Part shown: positions 52,829 through 61,776 of the stretch, in pieces
Layout of the letters: the number at the start of each line of letters is the position of its first letter
Position numbering within the stretch: position 1 is the first letter of the stretch
Source: Stagnihabitans lacustris
GTDB taxonomy: Bacteria > Pseudomonadota > Alphaproteobacteria > Rhodobacterales > Rhodobacteraceae
Assembly: GCF_025950525.1 (NCBI RefSeq)
Contig: NZ_JAPDGS010000009.1
Location: 1 to 64,000 of the forward strand
Direction: 5' to 3'
DNA length: 64,000 nt
The notes under the pieces: generated by a model
What the model saw: the letters and a program-made list of their open reading frames with translations, nothing else
Database searches by the model: none
Told to the model about the DNA's origin: nothing
Program-made: the position numbers and the translations under genes

Positions 52829-54022
52829 TCAACCGTAAAGGCAGTCGCGAAGGGCAATCAACCCGCGCTGCGTCTCGTCTTTGGGGCCGACAAGCGCGGC
52901 CCGGATGTAAGTCTTGCCCGGATTGAAGCCATTGGCCTCGCGGGACAAATAAGCGCCGGGCAGCACGCGCACCCCGGTTTGCTGCCAAAGCCGCAGGGTG
53001 GCTTCCTCGCCATCGCCGTTCAAAGAATCGGGGACGGGCAGCCACAGAAAGAACCCGCCCTCGGGCAGTTGAAAACCCTGAACGCCCGCGAAAACCTGCG
53101 CGGCGACGTCGAACTTCTGATGATACAGCGCGCGCGAGGCCGTCACATGGGCCTCATCACTCCAGGCCGCGGCCGAGACCGCCTGAATGGGCATCGGCAA
53201 GGGCGCGCCTGCGAAACTCCGCAGCTTGCGGATCGCCGCGATGCCCTTGGCGCCACCGGCCACAAAGCCCGACCGCAGCCCCGGCAGGTTCGACCGTTTC
53301 GACAGCGAATGAAAGGCAAAGACCCGCTCGGGATCGGCGCCGATGTCGCGGGCGACCTCCAGTATCCCCGGAGGCGGCGCGGTCCGCCAAACCTCGGCGT
53401 AACATTCATCGGCAAAGATGCGGAAATCGTGCTTTTCGGCCAGGTGCAGCAGGTCCGCCCAATAGTCGCGTGAGGCAACAGCCCCCTGCGGATTGGCCGG
53501 AGAGCAGATATAGGCCACCGTCACGCGGTCCAGCACATCGGGCGAAAGCCCCGCGTAATCGGGCAGAAAGCCGGTCTGGGCGGTGGCGGGCACATAGATG
53601 GGCTCGGCGCCGGCCGTCACGGCGGCCACGGTATAGACCTGATAAAACGGGTTCGGGATCAGGAAGGCCGGGGTCCGACCCGCCTTTGTTTCGGGCGCCA
53701 GGGCAAGGGCCGCATTGAACAGCCCCTCACGCGTGCCATTCAGCGCCATGATGTTGTCCGCGGCCAGTTCAACGCCATAGCGCCGCGCGATCCAGCCGGT
53801 GATGGCCGACAGCAGGTCCGGCGTGCCGTCGTTGTTCGGATAGACGCCAAAGCCGCCCAGGTTGGCGGCCAGGATCGGCCCGACGAAATCGGGCATCGGA
53901 TGACGCGGCTCTCCGATGGTCATTTGAATGGCCGGGCCGCCCGGCTCATGCGCATCCAACAGCTTCCGCAGGCGCGGAAACGCGTAGTCTGGCAGGTTCG
54001 CGAACCGCTCAGGAAAATTCAT
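52829..54022 (-). CDS. Class I/II PLP aminotransferase
   Basis: A 397-residue fold-type I aminotransferase ([22 protein letters not shown]...). The PLP lysine lies in [22 protein letters not shown] and SPANPQGAV are further cofactor contacts. It resembles enzymes annotated as succinyldiaminopimelate aminotransferase (DapC), but specificity cannot be set from sequence alone. It lies 7 nt upstream of ftsK on the same strand, so they may be co-transcribed. Confidence 0.9.
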   Translation of the reverse strand: MNFPERFANLPDYAFPRLRKLLDAHEPGGPAIQMTIGEPRHPMPDFVGPILAANLGGFGVYPNNDGTPDLLSAITGWIARRYGVELAADNIMALNGTREGLFNAALALAPETKAGRTPAFLIPNPFYQVYTVAAVTAGAEPIYVPATAQTGFLPDYAGLSPDVLDRVTVAYICSPANPQGAVASRDYWADLLHLAEKHDFRIFADECYAEVWRTAPPPGILEVARDIGADPERVFAFHSLSKRSNLPGLRSGFVAGGAKGIAAIRKLRSFAGAPLPMPIQAVSAAAWSDEAHVTASRALYHQKFDVAAQVFAGVQGFQLPEGGFFLWLPVPDSLNGDGEEATLRLWQQTGVRVLPGAYLSREANGFNPGKTYIRAALVGPKDETQRGLIALRDCLYG

Positions 54023-54212
54023 CTGCCTCGTCCCCGGAGTCATTTCGCCCCGTTTGCATCAAACCCTAGCCAAAGACCGGGGCGGGGTCCAGAAAAAGTG
54101 AAGAACGGGGGCAGCTTGGGCGCCACAGTTGTGGCAAATGGGGCGCGGTGGCCCCGGCTTGTGGCAAGGGCCAAAGCGCCGTAGACAGGGCAGACAGACA
54201 AGAGGGCTGCAG

Positions 54213-54947
54213 ATGACACGCTTCGTTTTGGTCTCCCAGGGTCGGGCGGGGGCGCAATTCATCTTGAACAACCTGGACGCCCATCCCGATGTCATGCTTG
54301 GGATGGACCCGTTCCATTCCATCCCCGCGACGCGGACCGCCGTCGATGGCCACCGCTGGGAGGTTGGGACTTCGGCCACGGAATTCGCCTTCCAGCACAT
54401 CTGGACCGGGCAAAAGCCGGTCGAGGGCTTCAAGCTGTTCTGCTTTCATTGCCGCGAGGACGCGCTCTCGGCCGATATCTGGGACCACCTGCGCGCCGAC
54501 CGCGACGTGAAGTTCATCTTCCTGAACCGCCGCAACCTTTTGATGAAACATATCAGCGAGTTGCGGGCCGAGGCCAGCGGCGTCGTCCACCCGGTCGGGC
54601 CCGATTACCTGCAGGCCCAATATGGCCAGCAGGTTGCCATCCAAGTCACCCTTCCGGTGCTGCGGCGCGAGCTTTTTGAACATTACGCCGGCTTCAACCG
54701 GGTGGCCGAGATCTTCGCCGCCCATGACTGTCTTTACCTGTCCTACGAGGATCTGGTGATCAATGCCGAGGGGTGCTACGCCGAGATCCTGCGCTTTCTG
54801 GGGCTGGCGTCTCAGGCGCTGGTGGACCCGTTCAAGCCCGGCACCCTGACGCCCGAGACGACCAAGGTCATCAACGGCCCCGCCGTCCGCCGCTTTATGG
54901 CGCGCTCGATCTGGGCGGATTATCTGGACAATTGCCCGCTGGTCTGA
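54213..54947 (+). CDS. Sulfotransferase-like protein
   Basis: A 244-residue protein with the sulfotransferase fold pattern: N-terminal loop VSQGRAGAQFILNNLDAHPDV, the 3'-phosphate-binding region FLNRRNLLMKHISELRA, and YLSYEDLVINAEGCYAEILRFLGL. The 5'-phosphosulfate loop is unusual: GRAGAQ in place of the RSGS/T type, so PAPS-dependent activity is not certain. The ATG at 54213 follows AGAGGGC. It is divergent from the aminotransferase. Confidence 0.75.
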   Translation: MTRFVLVSQGRAGAQFILNNLDAHPDVMLGMDPFHSIPATRTAVDGHRWEVGTSATEFAFQHIWTGQKPVEGFKLFCFHCREDALSADIWDHLRADRDVKFIFLNRRNLLMKHISELRAEASGVVHPVGPDYLQAQYGQQVAIQVTLPVLRRELFEHYAGFNRVAEIFAAHDCLYLSYEDLVINAEGCYAEILRFLGLASQALVDPFKPGTLTPETTKVINGPAVRRFMARSIWADYLDNCPLV

Positions 54948-54974
54948 CTGCCCCCCCAGCCTATCGCCCCCAGC

Positions 54975-56312
54975 CTACCGCAAAGCCGCTTCGGCCCCCA
55001 GTCCCAGCGCCAGAAGCCGGTATTCCTGCCCTGGCCCCGCCATCAGCGTCAGCCCACAAGAGGGTTCCGACGTCGGAAGGGTCAGCGCGCATTGGTCCAG
55101 CAGGTTGCCGATCCGCGTGTTGCGCAGCGCCAGCAGGTTTTCGGTCACGTAATAGGCCTCGTCCGTCATCAGGCGCTGGGCATGGGGCGGCAGGATGGGC
55201 GACGAGGGGATCAGCACGGCGTCAAACCCCGCCACCCTTGCGTTATAGGCCGCGCGCAACACCCGCAGCCGCCGCCAGGCCGCGATATGGTCATGGGCCT
55301 TGGTCAGGGCGCCGGTGCGAAAGCGTTCCAGGATGCGGGGGAACATCAGCTGCGGGGCGGCCTCGATCGTCTCGGCCCAGATCGCATAGGCCTCCGGGGC
55401 GACCAGGGTGCCGGCCAGGGTCAGGGCCTCGGTCACTTCGGGGGCGGTGATGCGGGTGATGCTGGCGCCGGCCCGGGCCAGCCGGGTCAGGGCGTCGTCA
55501 AAGCCGCGGGCGGGTCGGTCGCGCAGATCGTCCAGCGCGAGTGTCTCCAGCACGGCCAACCGCAGGCCGGACAGCGAGGCCAACTGCGGGGCCAGATCGG
55601 GGGCGTGGCGGCCCTCCAACAGCGACAGAACCGCCGCGCAATCCGCGACCGTATGGGCCAGCGGTCCCACGGTGTCAAAGCTTTCGCACAGGGGCACGAC
55701 GCCTTGCAGCGACAGGCGGCCATGGGTGGTCTTCAGCCCCACAAGGTCGTTCCAGGCCGCGGGGATGCGCACCGACCCCCCGGTGTCCGACCCCACCGCA
55801 GCCGGCGCGATCCCATAAGCCACCGAAGCCGCCGCCCCCGAAGAGGACCCCCCCGGCACGGCATTGGGGTCATTGATACAGGGCGGCGTGGCCGTCACCG
55901 GGTTCAGCCCCAGGCCGGAAAACGCCAGTTCCGACATATGTGTCTTGCCGATGCAGACAGAGCCCATCAGCGTGGCCACCTGCAGCACAGATGCATCCTG
56001 CAAGGGCGTGCGGTGCTTCAGCAAGGCCGAGCCCGCCTCGGTCGGCGTGCCCGCCGTGTCGAACAGGTCCTTCCAGGACAGGGGCACGCCGTCCAAAGCA
56101 TGACGCCGCAGGCCGGACTTGGCGCGGGCGGCGGCGGCCATCGCCTCGGCCCGGGCGCGGGGGGCTGTGGTGCGGGCATAGATGCGGTCGCGGTGGGGAT
56201 GGGCGTCGATCTCGGCCAGGAAATATTCGACCAGTTCGACCGGGTTCACTTTGCCTGCCTCGATGGCGCGGCCAAGGTCGGTGGCGGTCATATGCGACCA
56301 AGTGCCGGTCAT
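54975..56312 (-). CDS. Amidase (amidase-signature family)
   Basis: A 445-residue amidase with the Ser-cisSer-Lys triad: Lys81 in SWKDLFDT, the serine loop GGSSSGAAAS (154-163) and nucleophile Ser180 in GSDTGGSVRIP. It is close to GatA/AtzF-type hydrolases but has no GatB/C context, so it is a free-standing amidase of unknown substrate. It lies downstream of the FAD-linked oxidase, separated by a 106-bp gap that holds a repeat. Confidence 0.9.
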   Translation of the reverse strand: MTGTWSHMTATDLGRAIEAGKVNPVELVEYFLAEIDAHPHRDRIYARTTAPRARAEAMAAAARAKSGLRRHALDGVPLSWKDLFDTAGTPTEAGSALLKHRTPLQDASVLQVATLMGSVCIGKTHMSELAFSGLGLNPVTATPPCINDPNAVPGGSSSGAAASVAYGIAPAAVGSDTGGSVRIPAAWNDLVGLKTTHGRLSLQGVVPLCESFDTVGPLAHTVADCAAVLSLLEGRHAPDLAPQLASLSGLRLAVLETLALDDLRDRPARGFDDALTRLARAGASITRITAPEVTEALTLAGTLVAPEAYAIWAETIEAAPQLMFPRILERFRTGALTKAHDHIAAWRRLRVLRAAYNARVAGFDAVLIPSSPILPPHAQRLMTDEAYYVTENLLALRNTRIGNLLDQCALTLPTSEPSCGLTLMAGPGQEYRLLALGLGAEAALR

Positions 56313-56340
56313 GAAGCGTTCCTTTGGCAGGGGGAGAGGA

Positions 56341-56382
56341 GACCCGGGGCATGCCCCGGGCTACGCAGCGGCAGCAGAGCGC
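56341..56382 (+). repeat. Interspersed palindromic repeat, copy 2
   Basis: Same 42-bp unit as at 6238-6279 (40 of 42 identical): an 18-bp palindrome CCCGGGGCATGCCCCGGG followed by CTACGCAGCGG. It lies between the amidase and the FAD-linked oxidase genes. Confidence 0.8.
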
Positions 56383-56418
56383 GCAAGGCCGCAGGTCCGC
56401 ACCGGGCGATGTCGCGGG

Positions 56419-57819
56419 TCATGGGATCACCTTGCCGGGGTTCATCAGGTTATCAGGGTCCAGCGCCGCCTTGACCTGACGCATCACCGCCAGCGCCACA
56501 GGGTCCTTGCGCCGCCGCATCGAGGCCAGCTTCGACAGCCCCACCCCATGTTCGGCCGAAAAACTGCCGCCCAGCTCTTGCACCACATCCTCCACCGCTT
56601 CGATCACCGCGTCGTAAATCCCCTCACGCGACGGATAGACCGTGAAATGCAGGTTGCCATCGCCCAGATGGGCCACCGTGATCGTCTCATACCCCGGGTC
56701 CAGCGCGGGCAAGCGCGCCTCGATCCGGGGGAAGAATTCGGCCACGGCCTGCAGCGGCAAAGAGATATCCGTGTCGATCGTCGGCTGACGCGAATTCATC
56801 ACCTCTGCCGCCAGTTCGCGCCGTTTCCACATGGCAAGCCGCTGGCTGTCCGATTGCGCAATCTCGGCGTCCAGCACCTGACCGGCTTCGGCCATCTCGC
56901 CCAATGTGTCCTCTAGCAGAGCCTGCAGCGGCACCCGGCCCTCGGCATCGACCAAAGCATCTCGCGGCGCGGTTGAGGCGAGTTCCACCAGGATATTCAC
57001 CTCATGCATCTGCGCAAAGGGCTGGCGGATGTCGGGGCGATGGGCGGCAAGGCGCTCCATATAGGTGCGCGGCATGAACTCGAAGGCCTCGACCAAGCCG
57101 CCAGAGACCTCTTGCAGCCGGTTCAGCATCGACAGGGCGGCAGGCAGGTCGCTGACGGCGGCAAAGGCCGTGGCATAGGCGCGCGGCCGCGGCACCAGCC
57201 GCATCGTGGCCGCGGTGATCACGCCCAGCGTCCCCTCGGCGCCAATGAACATCTGGCGCAGGTCATAGCCCGCGTTGTTCTTGTGCAACTCACTCATCAG
57301 GTTCAGCACGCGGCCATCGGCCAGCACGACCTCCAGCCCCAGACAAAGGCCCCTTGTGGAGCCATAGCGGACGACGTTCGAGCCCCCCGCATTGGTCGAC
57401 AAAACCCCGCCGATCATCGCAGAGCCCCGGGCGCCGAACCACAGCGGGAAATACAGCCCTTCGCGCTCGGCGGCGTCATGCAGGCTTTGCAGGATCACCC
57501 CGGCCTCGACCACGGCCACCCTTGCATCCGCCCGCAGCGCGCGGATGCGGTTCATCCGTTCCACCGAGATAAACAGCCCGCCCTCGGTCATCGCCCCCCC
57601 GGTCAGCCCCGTCAGGCCCGAGACCGGGATCACCGGCACGCCATGGGAGGCCGCCAACCGCACCACGGCTGAGACCTCGTCGGTAGTCCCGGGCCGCGCC
57701 ACCGCACAGGGCTTTGTCTGGTAATGGCCCGACCAGTCATGGGTATAGCGGTCCAGCCCCGCGCCGGTTACGACATTCTCGGGGCCCAAAAGGGCGGTCA
57801 GCGCGGTCAGAAAGCTCAT
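56419..57819 (-). CDS. FAD-binding oxidase, GlcD/D-2-hydroxyacid dehydrogenase type
   Basis: A 466-residue VAO/PCMH-family flavoenzyme: FAD-binding PVIPVSGLTGLTGGAM, GGVLSTNAGGSNVVRYG, GAEGTLGVIT, and the C-terminal catalytic domain with AHLGDGNLHF, EHGVG and LMNPGKV. The family oxidises D-lactate, glycolate or D-2-hydroxyglutarate; the exact substrate is open. It overlaps tesA by 4 nt (ATGA). Confidence 0.92.
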   Translation of the reverse strand: MSFLTALTALLGPENVVTGAGLDRYTHDWSGHYQTKPCAVARPGTTDEVSAVVRLAASHGVPVIPVSGLTGLTGGAMTEGGLFISVERMNRIRALRADARVAVVEAGVILQSLHDAAEREGLYFPLWFGARGSAMIGGVLSTNAGGSNVVRYGSTRGLCLGLEVVLADGRVLNLMSELHKNNAGYDLRQMFIGAEGTLGVITAATMRLVPRPRAYATAFAAVSDLPAALSMLNRLQEVSGGLVEAFEFMPRTYMERLAAHRPDIRQPFAQMHEVNILVELASTAPRDALVDAEGRVPLQALLEDTLGEMAEAGQVLDAEIAQSDSQRLAMWKRRELAAEVMNSRQPTIDTDISLPLQAVAEFFPRIEARLPALDPGYETITVAHLGDGNLHFTVYPSREGIYDAVIEAVEDVVQELGGSFSAEHGVGLSKLASMRRRKDPVALAVMRQVKAALDPDNLMNPGKVIP

Positions 57820-58490
57820 TTCATCTGGTCCAGCAGGGTCAGCACATCGGGGCCCAGCCCCTCGACAATCTTGGTGACACCCTCGGCATTGGGGTGCAAG
57901 CCGTCGGGCTGCAGAAAGGGCGCCAGCCGCGCCGGATCGGGCGGGCTGCCCAGCAAGGGCGCATAAAAGCCCGGGTTCAGCGCGACCTGATACTTGGCCG
58001 CCAGGTCCGCATAGATCGCATCAAAAGCCGCCTGGTAATCCGGCCCCAGGTTCGCCGGCGCCTGCATGGCCACCAAAAGCACCGGGATGCCGCGGTCCTC
58101 TGCGCCCTGCAAGATCGCCTCAAGGTTCGCCTTCGACGCCTCGGGCGGCAGGCCGCGCAGCATGTCGTTGCCACCCAAAGCCACGATCAGCCCGCCCACG
58201 TCCGGCGACAAGGTCCAGTCCAGCCGCGACAGCCCCCCCGCCGTCGTATCCCCTGACACGCCCGCGTTCATCACCGTCACATCGGCGCCCTTTCCGTCAA
58301 GCCAGGCCTGCAGCTGCGGCACCAGACCCTGACCATCCGCCAGCCCATACCCCGCCGTCAGGCTGTCGCCCAAGGCGGCAATCACCGGCTCCGCCACGGC
58401 GGGCAGGGCACTTACACCCAATAGTAACGCAAGCGTGAGATTGCGGATCGTCCTTGCGGACCCATATGTCAGGCGAAAGAGGTGATGCAT
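57816..58490 (-). CDS. tesA: SGNH arylesterase/lysophospholipase (TesA-like)
   Basis: A 224-residue periplasmic esterase: signal peptide to about residue 33 (ALPAVA), block I GDSLTAGYG (41-49) with the catalytic Ser, block III GGNDMLRGL, and block V DGLHPNAEG with Asp and His. It is divergent from a YbbA/YbbP-type exporter, the same arrangement as tesA-ybbAP in E. coli. Its start codon shares the palindrome CATG with that of the ABC ATPase, and it has no obvious ribosome-binding site. Confidence 0.92.
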   Translation of the reverse strand: MHHLFRLTYGSARTIRNLTLALLLGVSALPAVAEPVIAALGDSLTAGYGLADGQGLVPQLQAWLDGKGADVTVMNAGVSGDTTAGGLSRLDWTLSPDVGGLIVALGGNDMLRGLPPEASKANLEAILQGAEDRGIPVLLVAMQAPANLGPDYQAAFDAIYADLAAKYQVALNPGFYAPLLGSPPDPARLAPFLQPDGLHPNAEGVTKIVEGLGPDVLTLLDQMK

Positions 58491-59166
58491 GGATGTTCTT
58501 GAACTCGATGGGGTGCGGTTGACGCTGGATGGCAATGCCGGGCCGGTGGAAATCCTGCGGGGGATCGACCTTAGGGTCAAGGAGGGAGAGAGCCTGGCGC
58601 TGATCGGGCCCTCTGGTTCGGGCAAATCTTCGTTACTGATGCTGATGGCGGGCTTGGAAAAGGCCACGGGGGGGCGGGTTGCGGCCCTGGGCCAGGATCT
58701 GGGCGCGATGAACGAGGACGCCTTGGCGCGGTTTCGGCGCGGGCGGATGGGGGTGGTGTTCCAAAGCTTTCACCTGATCCCCACCATGACGGCCCTGGAA
58801 AATGTCGCGGTGCCGCTGGAGATTGCGGGCGTGACTGACGCCGCGCGTCTGGCCGCCGAAGAACTCGACGCCGTGGGCCTTGGCGCCCGCAAGGGGCATT
58901 ATCCCAGCCAGATGTCGGGGGGTGAGCAACAGCGCGTGGCGCTGGCTCGCGCCTCGGCGGGGCGGCCGAAGCTGTTGTTGGCGGATGAGCCGACGGGGAA
59001 CCTGGATCAGGCGAATGGCGCCTCGATCATGGACCTGCTGTTCGGCCTGCGCGACCGGCATGGCGCGACCCTGATCATGGTGACACATGCGCCGGAACTG
59101 GCGGAACGCTGCGACCGGGTGGTGCGCATGGCCGATGGACGGCTGGCCCCCGGAGATCTGGCATGA
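58489..59166 (+). CDS. ybbA: ABC transporter ATP-binding protein (YbbA-like)
   Basis: A 225-residue ATPase of the LolD/MacB-type: Walker [10 protein letters not shown], signature [14 protein letters not shown], Walker [13 protein letters not shown], and [14 protein letters not shown] lies 6 nt before the ATG. It overlaps the permease gene by 4 nt (ATGA). Together they form an exporter-like complex of the MacB/FtsX class; the transported substrate of YbbAP-type systems is poorly defined. Confidence 0.92.
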   Translation: MDVLELDGVRLTLDGNAGPVEILRGIDLRVKEGESLALIGPSGSGKSSLLMLMAGLEKATGGRVAALGQDLGAMNEDALARFRRGRMGVVFQSFHLIPTMTALENVAVPLEIAGVTDAARLAAEELDAVGLGARKGHYPSQMSGGEQQRVALARASAGRPKLLLADEPTGNLDQANGASIMDLLFGLRDRHGATLIMVTHAPELAERCDRVVRMADGRLAPGDLA

Positions 59167-61655
59167 GGCTGGCTCTGACCCTGGCCGCGCGGGAGATGCG
59201 CGGCGGGCTCTCGGGCTTTCGCGTTCTGATCCTGTGCCTGACGCTTGGCGTGGCGGCGATTGCCGCCGTGGGGTCCTTGCGGGCGGCCATCGAGGCGGGG
59301 TTGTCGGATCAGGGCGCGGTGATCCTGGGTGGCGACGCCGAGGTGTCGTTCACCTATCGCCGGGCGGAACGCGAGGAGCTGGATTGGATCACCTCCAAGG
59401 CCGACAAAGTGTCAGAGGTGCTGACCTTTCGGTCTTTGGCCGTGGTGGGGCAGGATCAGGCCCTGACCCAGGTCAAGGCGGTGGATCAGGCCTGGCCCTT
59501 GCTGGGCACGGTCGGTCTGGATCAAGGCACGCTGGAACAGGCCTTTGCGCCTGTGGACGGCATCCCCGGCGCGCTGATGGAGAAGCTTCTGGCCGACCGT
59601 CTGGGCCTAAGCGTTGGCGACCGGTTCAAGATGGGCGCGCAAGAGTTCCGCTTGGGCGCGCTGATGCTGTCCGAACCCGACAGCGCCATGGCGGGCGTGG
59701 GTCTGGCGCCGAAAACCGTGGTGCGCTCGTCAGACCTTGGGCAATCCGGCCTTTTGGCGCCGGGGTCGATGTATGAAAGCCATTACCGCATGGTCACGGG
59801 GCGCGATCTGGACGCCACCAGGGCCGAAGCCGAGACGCGCTTTGCCGCCAAGGGGCTGGACTGGACCGACCGCCGCAACGCCGCCCGCGGGGTGGAGCGT
59901 TTTGTGGAACGGCTGGGGTCTTTCCTTGTGCTGGTCGGCCTGGCGGGCCTGGCCGTGGGCGGCGTGGGTGTGGCGTCGGCCGTCCGCGCCTGGATGGAGC
60001 GGCGGGTGGCGACAATTGCCACGCTGAAGGTCTTGGGTGCCGAAAGCGGCCTTGTGGCACGGGTTTACCTGATCCAGATCCTGGGCATCGTGGCCTTGGG
60101 CACCCTGCTGGGCCTGATCCTTGGCGCCGGCGCCTTGCGGGTCGTCTTGCCCTTTCTGACCGCGCAGCTGCCCTTTCCCGTGACCATCGGCCTTTACCCC
60201 CGGCCCCTGCTGGAGGCCGGGTTCTATGGCTTGGTGACGGGGATGCTGTTCGCGCTTTGGCCTTTGGCGCAGGCTTTGCGACAGGGGGCGGCGGCGCTGT
60301 ATCGTGGCGCGGGGCGGCTGTGGCCGGGGGCGGGATGGCTTGCGGTCCAGACCGTGTTGCTGGTGGCACTGGTGGGCGGCGCGGTCTGGTTCTCGGGCAA
60401 CTGGATGCTGACTTTGGGCACTTTGGGCGGGGTGGCCGCGGTCTTGGCGGTGCTGTGGGCTTCGGGCTGGGCCTTGGCGCGACTAGCCCGGCGTCTGGCG
60501 CGCAGCCGGATGGTCAACGGCCGGCCCGGGTTGCGGCTGGCGCTGGCCGCCGTGGGCGGTCCGCGGTCCGAGGCCATGTCGGTCGTGCTGTCGCTGGGCC
60601 TTGGCCTGTCGGTGCTGGCCGTCGTGGGTCAGATCGACGAGAACTTCCGCCTGGCCATCGCGCGCGACCTGCCGACCCGGGCGCCGTCGTTCTTTTTCAT
60701 CGACATCCAGCCCGATCAGACCGAGGCCTTTATCGCCAAGATGACCGGCAACCCCGCCGTCACCAAGGTCGAATCCGCGGCCATGCTGCGGGGCGCGGTG
60801 GTGGCGATCAATGGCGCGAAGCCCACGCAGGATCACTGGGTCTTGCGCGGCGACCGGGGGATTTCGCTGGCCGATGCCATGCCCGAGGGCACCGATATCG
60901 CCGAGGGCGCCTGGTGGCCCGAGGGGCTGACCGGCGCGGCGCAGGTCTCTTTTGGCGCCGAGGAGGCGCGGGAAATCGGGCTGAAACTGGGCGACCGGCT
61001 GACGCTGAACATCCTTGGCCGCGATATCGAGGTCACGGTGACATCCTTGCGCAATGTCGACTTCTCTAATGCCGGGATGGGTTTCGTCATGGTGGTGAAC
61101 AAGGCGGCGCTGGCGGGGGCGCCTTATACGTCGATCGCCACGGTCTATGCCGGGGCCGAGGCCGAGGCGGCCTTGTTGCGCGACACCGCCCGGACTTGGC
61201 CAAACATCACCGCGATTTCGGTCAAAGAGGCCATCGCCAAAGTGGTCGAGGCGCTGACCGCGGTGGCCACCGCCACGGTGGCGGCGGCGGGGGCGGTGCT
61301 GATCGTGGGGCTTGTGGTGCTGATCGGCGCCGTGGCCTCGGGCGTGCCGGCCCGGGTGCGCGAGGCGTCTATCCTCAAGGTCCTGGGGGCCACGCGCGGC
61401 GCAATCCTGGCCAGTTTCGCGCTGCGGGCGGCGATCATGGGGCTGGCCGCGGGGCTTGTCGCGGTGGGCGCGGGGGCGGCGGGCGGCTGGGCGGTGATGC
61501 GTCTGGTCATGGACCTGCCCTTTGTGTTCGAGCCCGTCTCGGCGGTTCTGGTCGTCTCGGGCGGGGTCGTGGTCACGCTGCTGGCGGGGCTGGCCTTTGC
61601 CGCGGTGCCGATCTCGGCCCGGCCCGCGGGGGTTTTGCGCACTGTCGAGGGGTGA
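59163..61655 (+). CDS. ybbP: FtsX-family ABC permease (YbbP-like)
   Basis: An 830-residue permease with two FtsX repeats: an N-terminal helix (LILCLTLGVAAIAAVGSL), a periplasmic domain, three helices near 255-375, further central helices near 400-440, a second periplasmic domain, and three C-terminal helices ending at VLRTVEG. Length and layout match YbbP, the partner of YbbA beside tesA. Conserved loops KVLGAE and KVLGATRG occur at the equivalent positions of the repeats. Confidence 0.92.
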   Translation: MRLALTLAAREMRGGLSGFRVLILCLTLGVAAIAAVGSLRAAIEAGLSDQGAVILGGDAEVSFTYRRAEREELDWITSKADKVSEVLTFRSLAVVGQDQALTQVKAVDQAWPLLGTVGLDQGTLEQAFAPVDGIPGALMEKLLADRLGLSVGDRFKMGAQEFRLGALMLSEPDSAMAGVGLAPKTVVRSSDLGQSGLLAPGSMYESHYRMVTGRDLDATRAEAETRFAAKGLDWTDRRNAARGVERFVERLGSFLVLVGLAGLAVGGVGVASAVRAWMERRVATIATLKVLGAESGLVARVYLIQILGIVALGTLLGLILGAGALRVVLPFLTAQLPFPVTIGLYPRPLLEAGFYGLVTGMLFALWPLAQALRQGAAALYRGAGRLWPGAGWLAVQTVLLVALVGGAVWFSGNWMLTLGTLGGVAAVLAVLWASGWALARLARRLARSRMVNGRPGLRLALAAVGGPRSEAMSVVLSLGLGLSVLAVVGQIDENFRLAIARDLPTRAPSFFFIDIQPDQTEAFIAKMTGNPAVTKVESAAMLRGAVVAINGAKPTQDHWVLRGDRGISLADAMPEGTDIAEGAWWPEGLTGAAQVSFGAEEAREIGLKLGDRLTLNILGRDIEVTVTSLRNVDFSNAGMGFVMVVNKAALAGAPYTSIATVYAGAEAEAALLRDTARTWPNITAISVKEAIAKVVEALTAVATATVAAAGAVLIVGLVVLIGAVASGVPARVREASILKVLGATRGAILASFALRAAIMGLAAGLVAVGAGAAGGWAVMRLVMDLPFVFEPVSAVLVVSGGVVVTLLAGLAFAAVPISARPAGVLRTVEG

Positions 61656-61724
61656 CGGATTTTCGTCAGTTCCCCCGGCGAAATCGCGTCAGTTCTGGAA
61701 TTGCGCGTTGAAATCCGCCGGAAA

Positions 61725-61740
61725 TGGAATAGAAGTTCCA
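61725..61740. promoter_or_regulatory. Possible operator upstream of iolG
   Basis: TGGAA-N6-TTCCA is a perfect 5-bp inverted repeat 37 nt before the iolG start, near a poor sigma-70-like TTGAAA. It could be a repressor site; there is no direct evidence. Confidence 0.3.
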
Positions 61741-61776
61741 GCGACAAAACCCGGGCTGCGGGTACAGGAGGATAAC

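Noticed and set aside
50593-52926. 777-codon plus-strand ORF opposite ftsK
   Set aside because: Low-complexity shadow of the ftsK linker; no ribosome-binding site or recognisable domain.
55092-56474. 460-codon plus-strand ORF opposite the amidase
   Set aside because: Shadow frame of a well-supported amidase; composition typical of reverse-frame GC-rich translation.
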